The notes under the pieces were generated by a model that did no database searches, was not told the DNA's origin, and saw nothing but the letters and a program-made list of their open reading frames with translations. From assembly GCF_030347395.1 (NCBI RefSeq), contig NZ_CP128170.1:2976001-3040000 (forward strand): 64,000 bases of DNA, given 5' to 3'. The translations under genes and the position numbers were made by a program. The number at the start of each line of letters is the position of its first letter. Position 1 is the stretch's first letter. This DNA comes from Microbacterium sp. ET2. GTDB taxonomy: Bacteria > Actinomycetota > Actinomycetes > Actinomycetales > Microbacteriaceae. Positions 47,806 to 57,523 of the stretch are shown here, piece by piece.

Positions 47806-49002
47806 GTGAACACAGCACAGGACGTGAGGCGCCGCGAGGTGATCGCTCAGTACGGTGTCGTCGGTGAGCCCCCCGAGCCCGACCTCGAGGGTCTGGTGGA
47901 GCTGGCCGCAACCATCTCGGGCGTGCCGACCGCGGTGATCAACATCATCGACGACCGGCACCAGCATCAGATCGCCGCCGTGGGGATCTCTCCCGCCGTC
48001 TGCGCCCGGGAGGACTCGATGTGCGCGGTCGTCTTCGAGGGCTCTCAGCGGGTGGTCGTCCGCGACGCCCGGCGCGATGAGCGGTTCGCTGCGAATCCCT
48101 TCGTCACCGGTGACATCGCACGCATCAGGTTCTACGCCTCGAGCCCGCTGGTGACGCCGGGGGGAGTTCCGATCGGCACGCTGTGCGTCTTCGACGACGA
48201 CCCGGGCCTGCTCACCGACGAACAGGGTCACGCGCTCGACGTCCTCGCCCATCAGGTGGTCGACGTGCTGGAGCTGCGCAGACTCGCACGTGAGCTCAAG
48301 CGATCCAACGAGGCGCTCGAGGGTTTCGCCCGCCAGGTCAGCCACGACCTGCGCAACCCCCTCACCGCGATCAGCGGCTTCCTCGAACTCGCCGTCGACA
48401 GCCCCGAGCTCGCCGACGCACCGGTCGCGGCCCGCGCGATCGAGAGGGCGGAGGCCGCGGCGCACCGCATGTCGGGCATGCTGGACGACCTGCTCGCCTT
48501 CGCGCGCGTGGGTGGTGTGCCCCCCACGACGGTGGGGGTCGATGTCGCCGATCTCCTCGGGGAGATCCAGGATGATCTGCACTCCGCCCTCAGCCAGAGC
48601 GGAGCCCGCATCGATGTCACCGCTTCGACGGACATCGAAGGAGACCGCACGATGCTCCGCGTCCTGGTGGAGAATCTCGTCGCCAACGCCGTGAAGTTCG
48701 CAAGCGCAGCCGGCGGGAGGCCCCACGTCGACGTCCGCGTCGAGCAGACGTCGTCCGGCGTCCGGCTGATCGTCGACGACGACGGTCCCGGCATCCCGGT
48801 GGAGGAACGGGAACGGGTCTTCGGGCTGATGGAGCGAGGTCGAAACGCCCCGGCGCCCGGCCTGGGGATCGGCCTGGCCACCTGCCGGCGCATCGCCGAG
48901 GCGCACGGCGGTCAGATCGGCATCAGCGATTCCCCGCTCGGTGGCGCCCGGGTCTGGGTGACCCTCCCCGGATCTCGCCGATCCGAGCCCGTCCCCGCCT
49001 GA
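47806..49002 (+). CDS. GAF domain sensor histidine kinase
   Basis: 398 residues, cytosolic. An N-terminal GAF domain (~10-150, VPTAVINIIDDRHQHQIAAV, FYASSPLVTPGGVPIGTLCV) precedes HisKA with the phospho-His near residue 180 in QVSHDLRNPLTAISG, and a HATPase_c domain with NLVANAVKFAS, VDDDGPGIPVEERERVF and GLGIGLATCRRIAEAHGG. No response regulator is adjacent. It lies between metX and metY on the opposite strand. The GTG start follows the ribosome-binding site gggggga; TATTGT (about 47783) is a candidate -10 box. Confidence 0.9.
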   Translation: MNTAQDVRRREVIAQYGVVGEPPEPDLEGLVELAATISGVPTAVINIIDDRHQHQIAAVGISPAVCAREDSMCAVVFEGSQRVVVRDARRDERFAANPFVTGDIARIRFYASSPLVTPGGVPIGTLCVFDDDPGLLTDEQGHALDVLAHQVVDVLELRRLARELKRSNEALEGFARQVSHDLRNPLTAISGFLELAVDSPELADAPVAARAIERAEAAAHRMSGMLDDLLAFARVGGVPPTTVGVDVADLLGEIQDDLHSALSQSGARIDVTASTDIEGDRTMLRVLVENLVANAVKFASAAGGRPHVDVRVEQTSSGVRLIVDDDGPGIPVEERERVFGLMERGRNAPAPGLGIGLATCRRIAEAHGGQIGISDSPLGGARVWVTLPGSRRSEPVPA

Positions 49003-49020
49003 GCGCACGATGATGGGAGC

Positions 49021-49719
49021 ATGGCGCGCTTCCTCCTCATCGCCGCATCCAGCGGCATCGGCCAGGCCACCGCGAAGACCCTCCGCGAGAGCGGGCACGA
49101 GGTCATCACGACCGCCCGCGGTGATGACTCCATCTCTCCCGACCACGTCGTGGACGCCACCGACTTCGCTGCCGTCGACGAGGTGTTCGCCGCAGCGGGG
49201 GAGCTCGACGGAGTCGCCTGCTTCGCCGGGTCGCTGCTGCTCAAGCCGGCGCATCTGACGACGGCCGACGAGTACGACGAGGTCATCGCCGCGTCTCTCA
49301 CGACCGCGTTCGCGACCGTGCGGGGAGCCGGCAAGCACCTCAAGCGCGGGGGATCGGTCGTGCTCGTGTCATCCGCGGCGGCTCTGCACGGCACGGCCAA
49401 TCACGAGGCCATCGCCGCCGCGAAGTCGGGGGTGATCGGCCTGGCCCTGTCAGCCGCCGCGACCTACGCGCCGCGCAACCTGCGGGTGAATGCGGTCGCC
49501 CCGGGACTGACCGAGACGTCGCTGACCGCATCGCTGACCGAGACCGACGGGGCGCGCAAGGTGTCGGAGGCGATGCACGCCCTCGGGCGCCTGGGGAAGC
49601 CCGAGGATGTCGCACGGGCAGTGGCCTTCCTCCTCGACCCCGCGAACGACTGGATCACCGGGCAGGTGCTGGCCGTCGACGGGGGCCTGGCGCGGGTGCG
49701 CCCGCGCATGAAGGTCTGA
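49021..49719 (+). CDS. SDR family oxidoreductase lacking the catalytic Tyr
   Basis: 232 residues with a Rossmann core: LIAASSGIGQATAKTL (cofactor), VSSAAALHG (Ser) and PAFLLDPANDW-like C-terminal region (VAFLLDPANDWITGQVLAVDGG). The YxxxK motif reads IAAAK (Ile131, Lys135), so the catalytic Tyr is replaced. Proteins with NHEAIAAAKSG are a known SDR subfamily, so the change is probably ancestral rather than a local mutation. Activity as a dehydrogenase is doubtful; a binding or altered-chemistry role is possible. Confidence 0.85.
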   Translation: MARFLLIAASSGIGQATAKTLRESGHEVITTARGDDSISPDHVVDATDFAAVDEVFAAAGELDGVACFAGSLLLKPAHLTTADEYDEVIAASLTTAFATVRGAGKHLKRGGSVVLVSSAAALHGTANHEAIAAAKSGVIGLALSAAATYAPRNLRVNAVAPGLTETSLTASLTETDGARKVSEAMHALGRLGKPEDVARAVAFLLDPANDWITGQVLAVDGGLARVRPRMKV

Positions 49720-49931
49720 CGCCGGCGCCGGTCGCGCGCACACTGCGCGGCCGCCGGCGTGCGGGCCCAATTCGCCCGAGCGGAGATCTGCGCTCGCGCG
49801 GGCGCGCGGGCGGATCGGTCCGCGGGAGCGTGGATCTCCGCGGGAGCGAGGAAGGCCGTTCCGAAAGAGGAGACGGATGCCGCGGGGCGGCGTCGTGCCT
49901 CGATGGCGCGCCGCGCTCCCCGCGACCCAGA

Positions 49932-49975
49932 CGCGGGGCGCCCCGCGAACCCTGGTCGAGCTCGCGGGGCGCCCC
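49932..49975. terminator. Two GC palindromes downstream of metY
   Basis: cgcggggcgccccgcg (49932-49947) is a perfect 16-bp palindrome, and cgcggggcgcccc recurs at 49963-49975. They can form single hairpins or pair with each other, 14-57 bp after the metY stop on the minus strand. The rest of the 269-bp gap with the convergent SDR gene is GC-rich (with a near-palindrome around gagcggagatctgcgctc, 49780s) and holds no gene that I can see. Confidence 0.6.
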
Positions 49976-49988
49976 GGGGTCGCGCAGG

Positions 49989-51311
49989 TCAGGCGCGTGC
50001 GGCCTCCGACACCCGGCGGGCGGCGGCGAGCGCCTGCTCGAGGTCGGCCTTGAGGTCGTCGACGTTCTCGATCCCCACCGACAGGCGCACGAGCCCGGGG
50101 GTGACCCCCGCGGTGAGCTGCTGCTCGGGCGTGAGCTGCGAGTGGGTGGTCGAGGCGGGGTGGATGACGAGCGAGCGCACGTCGCCGATGTTGGCCAGGT
50201 GGCTGAAGAGCGACAGCGAGTTGACGAACTCGCGGCCCGCATCCACACCGCCCTTGAGCTCGAAGGACAGCACCGCGCCCACGCCCTTCGGGGCGTAGCG
50301 GTTCGCGGCGGCGTACCAGGGCGAGGTGGGAAGACCCGAGTAGTTCACCGAGGCCACGTCGGGCTGGTTCTCCAGCCACTCCGCGATCTCCTGGGCGTTC
50401 TGCACGTGCCGCTCGATCCGCAGCGACAGCGTCTCGATGCCCTGCAGCAGCAGCCACGCGCTGTTCGGGGAGATGGATGCGCCGAGGTCGCGCAGCAGCT
50501 GCACGCGGGCCTTGATGATGTAGGCCAGGCCGTCACCCACCGCCGCGGTGTAGCTCGCGCCGTGGTACGACGGGTCGGGCTCGGTGAACCCCGGGAACCG
50601 GTCGACGTTCTTGGACCACTCGAACGATCCGCCGTCGACGATCACGCCGCCGATAACGGTGCCGTGACCGCCGAGGAACTTCGTCGCCGAGTGCAGCACG
50701 ATGTCGGCGCCGTGCTCGAACGGGCGGATGAGGTACGGGGTGGCGATGGTGTTGTCGACGATCAGCGGCACCCCGGCCTCGTGCGCCACGTCGGCGACGG
50801 TGCGGATGTCGAGCACGTTGATCTTGGGGTTGCCGATCGTCTCGGCGAAGAACGCCTTGGTGTTCGGCCGCACCGCCCGACGCCACTCCTCGGCGTCATC
50901 CTGGTTCTCGACGAAGGTCACCTCGATGCCGAGCTTGGCCAGGGTGTACTTGAACAGGTTGTACGTGCCGCCGTAGATCGAGCTCGACGACACGAAGTGA
51001 TCACCCGCCTGGGCGAGGTTCAGGATCGCGAAGGTCTCGGCGGCCTGGCCGCTGGAGACCAGCAGGGCGCCGGTGCCGCCCTCGAGCGCCGCGATGCGCT
51101 GCTCGACGACATCCTGCGTGGGGTTCTGGATCCGGGTGTAGATGTTGCCGAACTCCGCCAGTGCGAAGAGGTTCGCGGCGTGATCGGTGTTGTCGAACAC
51201 GTAGGACGTGGTCTGGTAGATGGGCGTCGCGCGGGCCTTCGTCACCGGGTCGGGCTGGGCGCCCGAGTGGATCTGCTTGGTCTCGAAACGCCAGTTCTCG
51301 GGTGCGGACAT
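49989..51311 (-). CDS. metY: O-acetylhomoserine aminocarboxypropyltransferase / sulfhydrylase
   Basis: 440 residues of the Cys/Met metabolism PLP family. PLP lysine in [17 protein letters not shown]; other signatures are [20 protein letters not shown] and [19 protein letters not shown]. It forms homocysteine from O-acetylhomoserine and sulfide, the step after MetX, which is encoded 2.2 kb away on the same strand. The 5' leader has a 7-bp hairpin (gtcgcgg/ccgcgac) near 51337-51356. No SAM riboswitch is recognisable. Confidence 0.94.
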   Translation of the reverse strand: MSAPENWRFETKQIHSGAQPDPVTKARATPIYQTTSYVFDNTDHAANLFALAEFGNIYTRIQNPTQDVVEQRIAALEGGTGALLVSSGQAAETFAILNLAQAGDHFVSSSSIYGGTYNLFKYTLAKLGIEVTFVENQDDAEEWRRAVRPNTKAFFAETIGNPKINVLDIRTVADVAHEAGVPLIVDNTIATPYLIRPFEHGADIVLHSATKFLGGHGTVIGGVIVDGGSFEWSKNVDRFPGFTEPDPSYHGASYTAAVGDGLAYIIKARVQLLRDLGASISPNSAWLLLQGIETLSLRIERHVQNAQEIAEWLENQPDVASVNYSGLPTSPWYAAANRYAPKGVGAVLSFELKGGVDAGREFVNSLSLFSHLANIGDVRSLVIHPASTTHSQLTPEQQLTAGVTPGLVRLSVGIENVDDLKADLEQALAAARRVSEAARA

Positions 51312-51336
51312 GGGCTGCTCCTACCGGTCGATGGGT

Positions 51337-51356
51337 GTCGCGGCGGGTTCCGCGAC
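51337..51356 (-). promoter_or_regulatory. Hairpin in the metY leader
   Basis: gtcgcgg (51337-51343) and ccgcgac (51350-51356) form a 7-bp stem with a 6-nt loop 26-45 nt upstream of the metY ATG. It may be a leader structure; no known riboswitch consensus fits. Confidence 0.3.
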
Positions 51357-51416
51357 CTCTCCGAGGGTACGGAAGGCCGCTCCCGCCGACAATGCGGGGG
51401 AAATGTGACGTAATGC

Positions 51417-51439
51417 GGGCGCGCGCGGGCCGCGCGCCC
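51417..51439. repeat. GC-rich inverted repeat in the metY/SDR divergent region
   Basis: gggcgcgcg (51417-51425) and cgcgcgccc (51431-51439) form a perfect 9-bp stem around cgggc. It lies upstream of both divergent promoters, where a terminator is not needed, so it could be a protein-binding or supercoiling-sensitive element. Confidence 0.4.
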
Positions 51440-51457
51440 GCCGCCGGGTGCGGCTTG

Positions 51458-51463
51458 TAGCGT
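51458..51463 (+). promoter_or_regulatory. -10 box of the second SDR gene (leaderless)
   Basis: TAGCGT ends 7 nt before the ATG at 51471. It supports that start over the in-frame GTG at 51462, which overlaps the box. Confidence 0.5.
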
Positions 51464-51470
51464 GAGGAGT

Positions 51471-52292
51471 ATGACCGATGCCACGACGACGGATGCTGCA
51501 GATCGACCGACCGCGAAGCGTGCGGTGGTGACCGGGGCGAGCTCGGGAATCGGGGAGGCGACGGCGCGGAAGCTCCGCGCACTCGGGTGGGACGTCGTCG
51601 CCGTGGCGCGGCGCGCGGAGCGGCTCGCGGCACTGGAGAACGAGATCGGCGTGGTCGCCTTCGCCGCCGACCTCACCGCCGAAGCCGATGTCGAGGCGCT
51701 CGCCGAGTGGCTGTCGGAGACCGGGCCGGTCGATGCGCTCGTCAACGTCGCCGGGGGGGCACGCGGCACCGACCGCGTCGAGGACGGCGACCCCGACGAC
51801 TGGCAGTGGATGTTCGAGGTCAATGTGCTCGCCACGCAGCGTCTCACCGCCGCCGTGCTGCCGCTGCTGCGCCGCACGGCGGCGGGCCGGGCGACCCACG
51901 CCGACGTGGTCTTCGTCACCTCGACCGCCGCGCAGATCGCCTATGCCGGCGGCGCCGGGTACAACGCCGCGAAGGCGGGGCAGTCGATGATCGCGCACGC
52001 GCTGCGCCTGGAGGTCAACGGCGAGCCGCTCCGGGTCATCGAGATCGCGCCGGGCATGGTGCAGACCGAGGAGTTCACGCTCAATCGCCTCGGGGGTGAT
52101 CGCGCCGCGGCCGACCGCGTCTATGAGGACGTCCAGGCACCGCTCACCGCCGACGACGTCGCCGACGTCATCGGTTACGCGCTGTCCGCGCCCGGGCACG
52201 TCAACCTCGACCTCGTCACGATGCGACCGGTCGCGCAGTCGGCGCAGCACCTCCTGGCCCGCGGGCCCCTCCACGTCCGCACCGCCGGATGA
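51471..52292 (+). CDS. SDR family NAD(P)-dependent oxidoreductase
   Basis: 273 residues. Cofactor motif [21 protein letters not shown]-like [21 protein letters not shown] (Ser) and the active-site pair in [13 protein letters not shown]. All catalytic residues are present, unlike the SDR upstream. It resembles serine 3-dehydrogenase/YdfG-type enzymes, but the substrate is not predictable. The stop overlaps the ung start (ATGA), so ung is co-transcribed. Confidence 0.88.
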   Translation: MTDATTTDAADRPTAKRAVVTGASSGIGEATARKLRALGWDVVAVARRAERLAALENEIGVVAFAADLTAEADVEALAEWLSETGPVDALVNVAGGARGTDRVEDGDPDDWQWMFEVNVLATQRLTAAVLPLLRRTAAGRATHADVVFVTSTAAQIAYAGGAGYNAAKAGQSMIAHALRLEVNGEPLRVIEIAPGMVQTEEFTLNRLGGDRAAADRVYEDVQAPLTADDVADVIGYALSAPGHVNLDLVTMRPVAQSAQHLLARGPLHVRTAG

Positions 52293-52990
52293 TGGCGCGT
52301 TCGCTCGACGAACTGGCCACCGCGGGTCTCCTGGATGCCGGGTGGGCGGCCGCCCTCGGCCCCGTCGCCCCTGACATCGCCGCCCTCGGCGAGCGGCTGC
52401 GGGCCGAGACCGCCGCGGGCCATCACTACCTCCCGGCAGGGGAGCGGGTGCTGCGGGCCTTCTCCCGTCCGATCGACGACGTGAAGGTGCTCATCGTCGG
52501 ACAGGATCCCTACCCGACGCCCGGTCATCCGATCGGTCTCTCCTTCGCCGTCGATCCTCGCGTGCGACCGCTGCCGCGGAGTCTGGCGAACATCTACAGC
52601 GAGCTGAGGGACGACCTCGGCATCGATCCGGTCGCCCACGGCGACCTGTCGGCGTGGAGCGACCAGGGCGTCATGCTGCTGAACCGCGTACTCACCGTCC
52701 GCCCCGGCGAGCCCGGCTCCCATCGCGGCTGGGGATGGGAACGCGTCACCGAACACGCCATCCGCGTCCTCGCGGCCCGAGACCGACCCCTGGTGGCGGT
52801 CCTCTGGGGACGGGATGCCGCGACCCTCCGTCCACTCCTCGGCGACACCGCCGTCATCTCCTCGGCGCACCCGTCGCCTCTCTCGGCCAGCCGGGGCTTC
52901 TTCGGCTCGCGGCCGTTCTCACGCGCGAACGAGATGCTCGGTGCCCAGGGCGCTGCGCCGGTCGACTGGCGCCTCCCCGCCGCCGCGTAG
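52289..52990 (+). CDS. ung: Uracil-DNA glycosylase
   Basis: 233 residues. The family-1 signature with catalytic Asp73 is [20 protein letters not shown], followed by [16 protein letters not shown] and the C-terminal DNA-binding loop [18 protein letters not shown]. It removes uracil from DNA to start base-excision repair. Two adjacent ATGs (52289, 52292) can start translation. The first overlaps the SDR stop. Confidence 0.96.
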   Translation: MMARSLDELATAGLLDAGWAAALGPVAPDIAALGERLRAETAAGHHYLPAGERVLRAFSRPIDDVKVLIVGQDPYPTPGHPIGLSFAVDPRVRPLPRSLANIYSELRDDLGIDPVAHGDLSAWSDQGVMLLNRVLTVRPGEPGSHRGWGWERVTEHAIRVLAARDRPLVAVLWGRDAATLRPLLGDTAVISSAHPSPLSASRGFFGSRPFSRANEMLGAQGAAPVDWRLPAAA

Positions 52991-52993
52991 GCT
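52988..52993 (+). promoter_or_regulatory. -10 box of the GNAT gene, overlapping the ung stop codon
   Basis: TAGGCT (its first three bases are the ung stop codon) ends 6 nt before the ATG at 53000. Confidence 0.5.
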
Positions 52994-52999
52994 GTCGCC

Positions 53000-53614
53000 A
53001 TGCTGGAGGAGGAGTACGAGACGGCGCGGCGCCGGATCCCCCGTCATCTTCGTCGCAGACCCGAGCCGGAGCGCCCGTTCTCCTTCGAGGTACGCCCGGT
53101 CGCGGACCGGGACATCCCTGACATCCGTGAGATCTACAACTACTACGTGACCAACTCGGTGGTGACCTTCGACGAGAAGAAGTGGACCCTTGCGCAGTGG
53201 CGCGACAAAGTCGCCTACCTGAACAAACTCGGGTTGCCGTTCCTCGTCGCCGAATCACCCTCGGGCCAGGTGCTCGGGTACGCGTACGTGCAGCCGATGT
53301 CGAGCAAGACCGCTTACCGATACTCGGTGGAGAACTCCATCTACCTCGGACAGGCCGCTACCGGGAAGGGGCTCGGACGGGCGCTCCTCACGGCGCTCAT
53401 CGCCGCCTGCGAGCAGGCCGGGATCCGCGAGATGGTGGCCGTGATCAGTGACAAGGGCGCTGAAGCCTCGATCGCCCTCCACGAGAAGCTCGGGTTCGAG
53501 GAGGTCGGCCGCATGGGCCGGGTCGGCTTCAAATTCGGCCGGTGGCTCGGGACGGTGTATCTGCAGAAGTCGCTGAAGCCGGCGAAGAAGCGGCGTTCGC
53601 TCTTGCGTCGGTGA
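53000..53614 (+). CDS. GNAT family N-acetyltransferase (PAT-like)
   Basis: 204 residues. A charged N-terminal extension (1-30) precedes a GNAT domain: VRPVADRDIPDIREIYNYYV, YRYSVENSIYLGQAATGKGL (acetyl-CoA loop), and ASIALHEKLGFEEVGRMGRV. It resembles phosphinothricin/methionine-sulfoximine acetyltransferases, but the substrate is not certain. The basic C-terminus (KPAKKRRSLLRR) is unusual. The stop abuts the convergent emfourin gene. Confidence 0.88.
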   Translation: MLEEEYETARRRIPRHLRRRPEPERPFSFEVRPVADRDIPDIREIYNYYVTNSVVTFDEKKWTLAQWRDKVAYLNKLGLPFLVAESPSGQVLGYAYVQPMSSKTAYRYSVENSIYLGQAATGKGLGRALLTALIAACEQAGIREMVAVISDKGAEASIALHEKLGFEEVGRMGRVGFKFGRWLGTVYLQKSLKPAKKRRSLLRR

Positions 53615-53938
53615 TCAGCCCGGACGACCGTGCTCGCGCACCCGCTCCACGAGGGTCTGCCAGGGGCCTTGCAGATCCGCGTCGCCGAACTCGGCCTCCC
53701 GGTCGGCGCCGTGCGAGGTGGCGTGCACGCGCCAGCGGAACCGATCAGCACCCCGCGTCGCGCGTGGCGCCACGTCCCAGGGACAGGCGTCGATGAGCGG
53801 AAGCCAGGATGAGGCGTCGTCGCCCTCGACCTCCGCGCGCCATCGACGGGGAATTCCGGTTATACCGCCCGTGCGTTCCACCAGGATCACCACGATCGCC
53901 TTCGCACTCCGATCGCCGTCGTCCCTCTGTCCGTCCAT
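53615..53938 (-). CDS. Emfourin-like protealysin inhibitor
   Basis: 107 residues from the ATG at 53938. The core reads VILVERTGGITGIPRRWRAE, matching the emfourin family (RTGG-F-GIPRR), small cytoplasmic proteins that inhibit protealysin-like M4 proteases. It lies 34 nt after the M4 protease gene on the same strand, as in the protealysin-emfourin operons of Serratia. An in-frame start 35 codons upstream is rejected because it would overlap the protease gene and the extension is low-complexity. Confidence 0.85.
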   Translation of the reverse strand: MDGQRDDGDRSAKAIVVILVERTGGITGIPRRWRAEVEGDDASSWLPLIDACPWDVAPRATRGADRFRWRVHATSHGADREAEFGDADLQGPWQTLVERVREHGRPG

Positions 53939-53972
53939 CCCCGTCCACGATGCTCTCTCGGGGCCGCAGCGC

Positions 53973-55025
53973 CTAACCGGCGAGGTCGACCCCGACACCC
54001 GCCCAGGCGGCGCGGACGGCCGCTGCTTCTTCGGATGATTCACCGTACTCCGACTGGGCGGTGGACACTGTCGCCGCGGCGAACTCGGAGAAGTCGGCGG
54101 TCGGAGAGAGGCTGCCCGACGTCAGGGTCAGGTACCACACCCGCCCCGCGCGTTCCCAGGCGTACCCGCCCAGCGCGGTGGCGACGAGGTGGAATGCCCG
54201 GTTGGGGATGCCGGAGTTAATGTGCACGCCGCCGTTGTCGTCGACGGTCACCACGTAGTCGTCCATGTGCCCGGGCTGCGGGTCGCGACCGAGGATGTCG
54301 TCGTCGTAGGCGGTGCCCGGCGCCGCCAGCGAGCGCAGAGCGCGTCCCTGCACCGCGGGGGTGAAGATCCCCTCGCCGACCAGCCAGCTCGCCTCTTCGG
54401 TGGTCTGGCCGAGGTGGTGCTGCTCCACCAGCACCCCGAAGACGTCGGCGATCGACTCGTTCAGCGCGCCGGACTGGTCCTGGTAGTCCAGACCCCCGGC
54501 GGCCTCGATGACGCCGTGCGCGAGTTCGTGGGCGATGACGGTGAGGGAGCCGGTGAACCCGGTGAACACCTCGCCGTCACCGTCGCCGAAGACCATGCGC
54601 TCGCCGTTCCAGAAGGCGTTGTCGTAGTCGCGGCCGTAGTGCACGGTCGCCAGCAGCGGGCCGCCCCGCCCATCGATGCCGTTGCGGGTGAAGGCATCCC
54701 AGAACGCATCGAAGGTGATGCCGAGCCCGGCGAATGCCTCGTCCACGGCGGCGTCGCCGGTGTCGGGATCGTCTTCGCCGCGTACGCGGCGACCGGGGAG
54801 CACCTCGCGCTGCTCGGCATCCGAGATCGTCCGATCGGGCGCGGGTGTGGTCTCGGCGGTGATCGTGCCGTCGTCGTCGATGGAGAGTCGAAGCCTTCTC
54901 CGGGTGATGCGGTACGGCGGGGTGGCCTGCAGGGTGGCGCGCGCCGCAGCGGCCGCGTGGGCGAATGTCGCCTCGTTCACGGAGGCGATCCGGGCGAGAA
55001 GATACGGAGGGATGATCGCGCGCAT
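53973..55025 (-). CDS. Protealysin-like M4 family metalloprotease
   Basis: 350 residues from the ATG at 55025. There is no secretory signal peptide; the N-terminus [14 protein letters not shown] is the short protealysin-type propeptide with its PPYL motif. The zinc site is HELAH (His166, Glu167, His170) and the third ligand Glu190 is in [12 protein letters not shown]. The start is fixed by the leaderless -10 box TAGCGT, 7 nt upstream, inside the importer ATPase gene; an ATG ten codons earlier lacks this fit. Such enzymes can be cytosolic or released without a signal. The inhibitor gene follows. Confidence 0.93.
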   Translation of the reverse strand: MRAIIPPYLLARIASVNEATFAHAAAAARATLQATPPYRITRRRLRLSIDDDGTITAETTPAPDRTISDAEQREVLPGRRVRGEDDPDTGDAAVDEAFAGLGITFDAFWDAFTRNGIDGRGGPLLATVHYGRDYDNAFWNGERMVFGDGDGEVFTGFTGSLTVIAHELAHGVIEAAGGLDYQDQSGALNESIADVFGVLVEQHHLGQTTEEASWLVGEGIFTPAVQGRALRSLAAPGTAYDDDILGRDPQPGHMDDYVVTVDDNGGVHINSGIPNRAFHLVATALGGYAWERAGRVWYLTLTSGSLSPTADFSEFAAATVSTAQSEYGESSEEAAAVRAAWAGVGVDLAG

Positions 55026-55032
55026 GGCGACC

Positions 55033-55038
55033 ACGCTA
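55033..55038 (-). promoter_or_regulatory. -10 box of the protealysin-like gene (leaderless)
   Basis: TAGCGT on the minus strand ends 7 nt before the protease ATG and lies at the 3' end of the importer ATPase gene, so the protease-inhibitor pair can be expressed apart from the importer. Confidence 0.5.
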
Positions 55039-55860
55039 ACGTCCGCCTCCGACACAGGGGCGGGTCGCCGGGGGATCGATCGTGGGCACCGACGCCAGCA
55101 GGCGCCGCGTGTAGGCCACCTGTGGTTGCTGGAGCACCTTTTCGGTGGGCCCCTCCTCGACGATGCGGCCGTCCTTCATCACGACCACCTCGTCGCAGAT
55201 GCTCTGCACGACGCCGATGTCGTGAGAGACCATCACGAGCGTGAGGTCCTCCTGACGGCGGAGATCGGCCAGCAGGGCGAGGATCTGCGCGCGGACGGTG
55301 ACATCGAGCGCCGAGAGCGGCTCGTCGCCGACGAGCAGGCGCGGGCGGTGCACGAGCGCCCGGGCCAGAGCGATCCGCTGGCGCTGGCCGCCGGAGAACT
55401 CGTGCGGGAACCGCTCGGCCATCGCGGCCTCGAGCCCGACCTGCTCCAGCACCTCGCCCACCCGTGCCCGTCGGTCGCCCTCGATCCCGAGGGCCCAGAG
55501 GGGTTCTCCGACGATGCGCCCCACGCTCATCCGCGGGTCGAGGGAGGCGTAGGGGTCCTGGAACACCACGCCGGTCAGGCGCCGGAGCCAGTGCAGCGAG
55601 CGTGCGGACGCCGTGGCGTCGACGGCGCGCCCGTCGACCTCGACCGTGCCCGAGGTGGGGGCATCGAGCCCGAGGAGGATCCGCACGAGAGTGGACTTCC
55701 CCGACCCCGACTCGCCGATGATGCCCAGCGCGCTCCCGGCGCTGACGTCGACGTCGGCGTCCTCGAGAGCGGTCGTGTACGTCCGCCGCTCGAACAGGGT
55801 GGTCTTCGGCAGCGCGTGACGGCGGGTGAGGCGCCGGGCGCTCACCAGGATGTCGCTCAC
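55036..55860 (-). CDS. Peptide ABC transporter ATP-binding protein (DppF-like)
   Basis: 274 residues. Walker [16 protein letters not shown] signature [15 protein letters not shown] and Walker [15 protein letters not shown]. The C-terminal extension typical of OppF/DppF subunits is only short. It pairs with the preceding ATPase gene, overlapping by 4 nt, to energise peptide import through the two membrane subunits. It is the last gene of the importer unit. Confidence 0.92.
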   Translation of the reverse strand: MSDILVSARRLTRRHALPKTTLFERRTYTTALEDADVDVSAGSALGIIGESGSGKSTLVRILLGLDAPTSGTVEVDGRAVDATASARSLHWLRRLTGVVFQDPYASLDPRMSVGRIVGEPLWALGIEGDRRARVGEVLEQVGLEAAMAERFPHEFSGGQRQRIALARALVHRPRLLVGDEPLSALDVTVRAQILALLADLRRQEDLTLVMVSHDIGVVQSICDEVVVMKDGRIVEEGPTEKVLQQPQVAYTRRLLASVPTIDPPATRPCVGGGR

Positions 55861-56648
55861 GGCGTCCTCCCCTCGGGGCGCCAGAGCGTCGCGGTGGCAT
55901 CGCGCAGGAGTCCGCGGGTCACGGGCGAGGCGGGGTTGCGCAGGATCGTGGCCACCGGGCCCGCCTCCACGATCCTCCCGTCCTCGAGGACCACGGCGTC
56001 GGTGGCGACCTGGGACAGCACGGCGAGGTCGTGGGTGATGAAGATCAGCGACATCCCGTCGTCCGAGACGAGCGTGCGAAGAAGATCGAGGATCTCGGCC
56101 TGGATCGTCACGTCCAGCGCCGTGGTGGGTTCGTCCGCGATGAGCAGGCGCGGTCGGCAGGCGAGAGCCATGGCGATCGCTACCCGCTGACGCTGGCCAC
56201 CGGAGAGCTGGTGCGGGTAACGCGTCACGATGCGCTCTGGCTCGGGGAGGGCGACGCGTGCAACCTCGGCGACGGCTCGTGCCGCGGCATCCCTGCGGGT
56301 CGCCCGTTCGTGGATGCGCACCGCCTCGGCGATCTGGCGGCCGACCGTGCGGATCGGGTTCAGCGCCGAGCGCGGCTCCTGGAACACGATGCCGATCTCG
56401 TCGCCGCGGAGCTCTGCGAGCTCGCGATCGCGAAGACCGATGAGTTCGCGGCCGTTCCAGCGCACGCTCCCCGACGCGCTCGCGCCGTCGGGGAGGAGCC
56501 CGAGGATGGCCAGTGCCGTGAGCGACTTGCCCGACCCCGACTCGCCGATGAGCCCCACGCGCGCACCGTCGGGCACCTGGAACGAGATGCCGTCGACGAC
56601 GCGTCGGCCGTCGATCTCGACGACGAGGTCCTTCACCGACAGGCTCAT
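55857..56648 (-). CDS. Peptide ABC transporter ATP-binding protein (DppD-like)
   Basis: 263 residues with Walker [15 protein letters not shown], signature [15 protein letters not shown] and Walker [17 protein letters not shown]. It is the second of the two ATPases of a family-5-type importer. Four-nt overlaps with both neighbours. Confidence 0.92.
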   Translation of the reverse strand: MSLSVKDLVVEIDGRRVVDGISFQVPDGARVGLIGESGSGKSLTALAILGLLPDGASASGSVRWNGRELIGLRDRELAELRGDEIGIVFQEPRSALNPIRTVGRQIAEAVRIHERATRRDAAARAVAEVARVALPEPERIVTRYPHQLSGGQRQRVAIAMALACRPRLLIADEPTTALDVTIQAEILDLLRTLVSDDGMSLIFITHDLAVLSQVATDAVVLEDGRIVEAGPVATILRNPASPVTRGLLRDATATLWRPEGRTP

Positions 56649-57523
56649 GCGACCACCTCGGGCACGTGTGTCCGTGCGCGGCGGGCGGAGCCCCCGCGGC
56701 GGGAGAGGGTCGGATCGGTCGCGTCGCGGATGCCGTCGCCCAGCAGGTTCAGCCCGAGCACCGTCAGGGTGATCGCGAGGCCCGGCCAGAGCACAGACAG
56801 CGGGTAGACGGTGAGGTACTGCTGAAGCTCAGCCAACAGCAGCCCCCACGACGGCTCCGTCGGGGGCGCCCCGAAGCCCAGATACGACAGCCCCGCCTCG
56901 GCGAGGACGGCCACGGCCATGCCCCACGACAGCTGCACGATGAACACCGGCGCGATGTTCGGCAGCAGGTGGCGGACGAGGTTCTGCGCGGCGGTGAGAC
57001 CCGAGGCGCGGCCCGCGAGCACGAAGTCGCTCTGCAGCACCCGCCGGAGCTCGGGCCGGGTGACCCGGGCGATGTTCACTCCGAAACCGATCCCGACCGC
57101 CCAGATCACCACCCACAGCGAGCCGCCCCACACCGCCGAGATCATCATCGCGATGAGGAGCACGGGGAAGGCGATGAGGATGTCGACGGTGACCGCGACC
57201 GCTTCGCGCAGCCAGCGGCGGGTGAGCGCGCCGAGCGCGGCCAGGGCGAGACCCATGACGGTGGCGACCAGCCCCGCGCCGACGGCGACGACGACCGTCG
57301 TCCGCGAGCCGGCGATGAGGAGGCTGAGGATGTCACGTCCCGTGCCGTCGGTGCCGAGGACGTGGGGCCAGCCGGGCGATGCCCAGCGGTTCGGGATGTC
57401 GACCTGCTGGGGGTCGAAGGGCGTCCACACGAGCGAGATCACCGCGGTGACGAGGATCACCGCGACGACGACGAGACCGAAGCGGCCGGTCGACAGCGCC
57501 CACAGGCGTCGGAGGGCGCTCAT
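56645..57523 (-). CDS. Peptide ABC transporter permease (DppC-like)
   Basis: 292 residues from the ATG at 57523. It has an N-terminal helix (LVVVAVILVTAVISLVWTPF), about five further helices, and the EAA-type loop around GRASGLTAAQNLVRHLLPNI that contacts the ATPase. The reading frame is open to 58288, but that part is an overlap with the other permease gene in a different frame. It overlaps the dppB-like gene by 4 nt. Confidence 0.92.
   Translation of the reverse strand: MSALRRLWALSTGRFGLVVVAVILVTAVISLVWTPFDPQQVDIPNRWASPGWPHVLGTDGTGRDILSLLIAGSRTTVVVAVGAGLVATVMGLALAALGALTRRWLREAVAVTVDILIAFPVLLIAMMISAVWGGSLWVVIWAVGIGFGVNIARVTRPELRRVLQSDFVLAGRASGLTAAQNLVRHLLPNIAPVFIVQLSWGMAVAVLAEAGLSYLGFGAPPTEPSWGLLLAELQQYLTVYPLSVLWPGLAITLTVLGLNLLGDGIRDATDPTLSRRGGSARRARTHVPEVVA

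Noticed and set aside
46522..49338. Extension of metX to 938 residues
   Set aside because: The extra N-terminal part is antisense to the histidine kinase gene; metX starts at MDWQ as in homologues.
51312..51470. SAM riboswitch before metY
   Set aside because: Only a 7-bp hairpin is visible; the conserved cores of SAM-I, SAM-II and SAM-IV are not recognisable.
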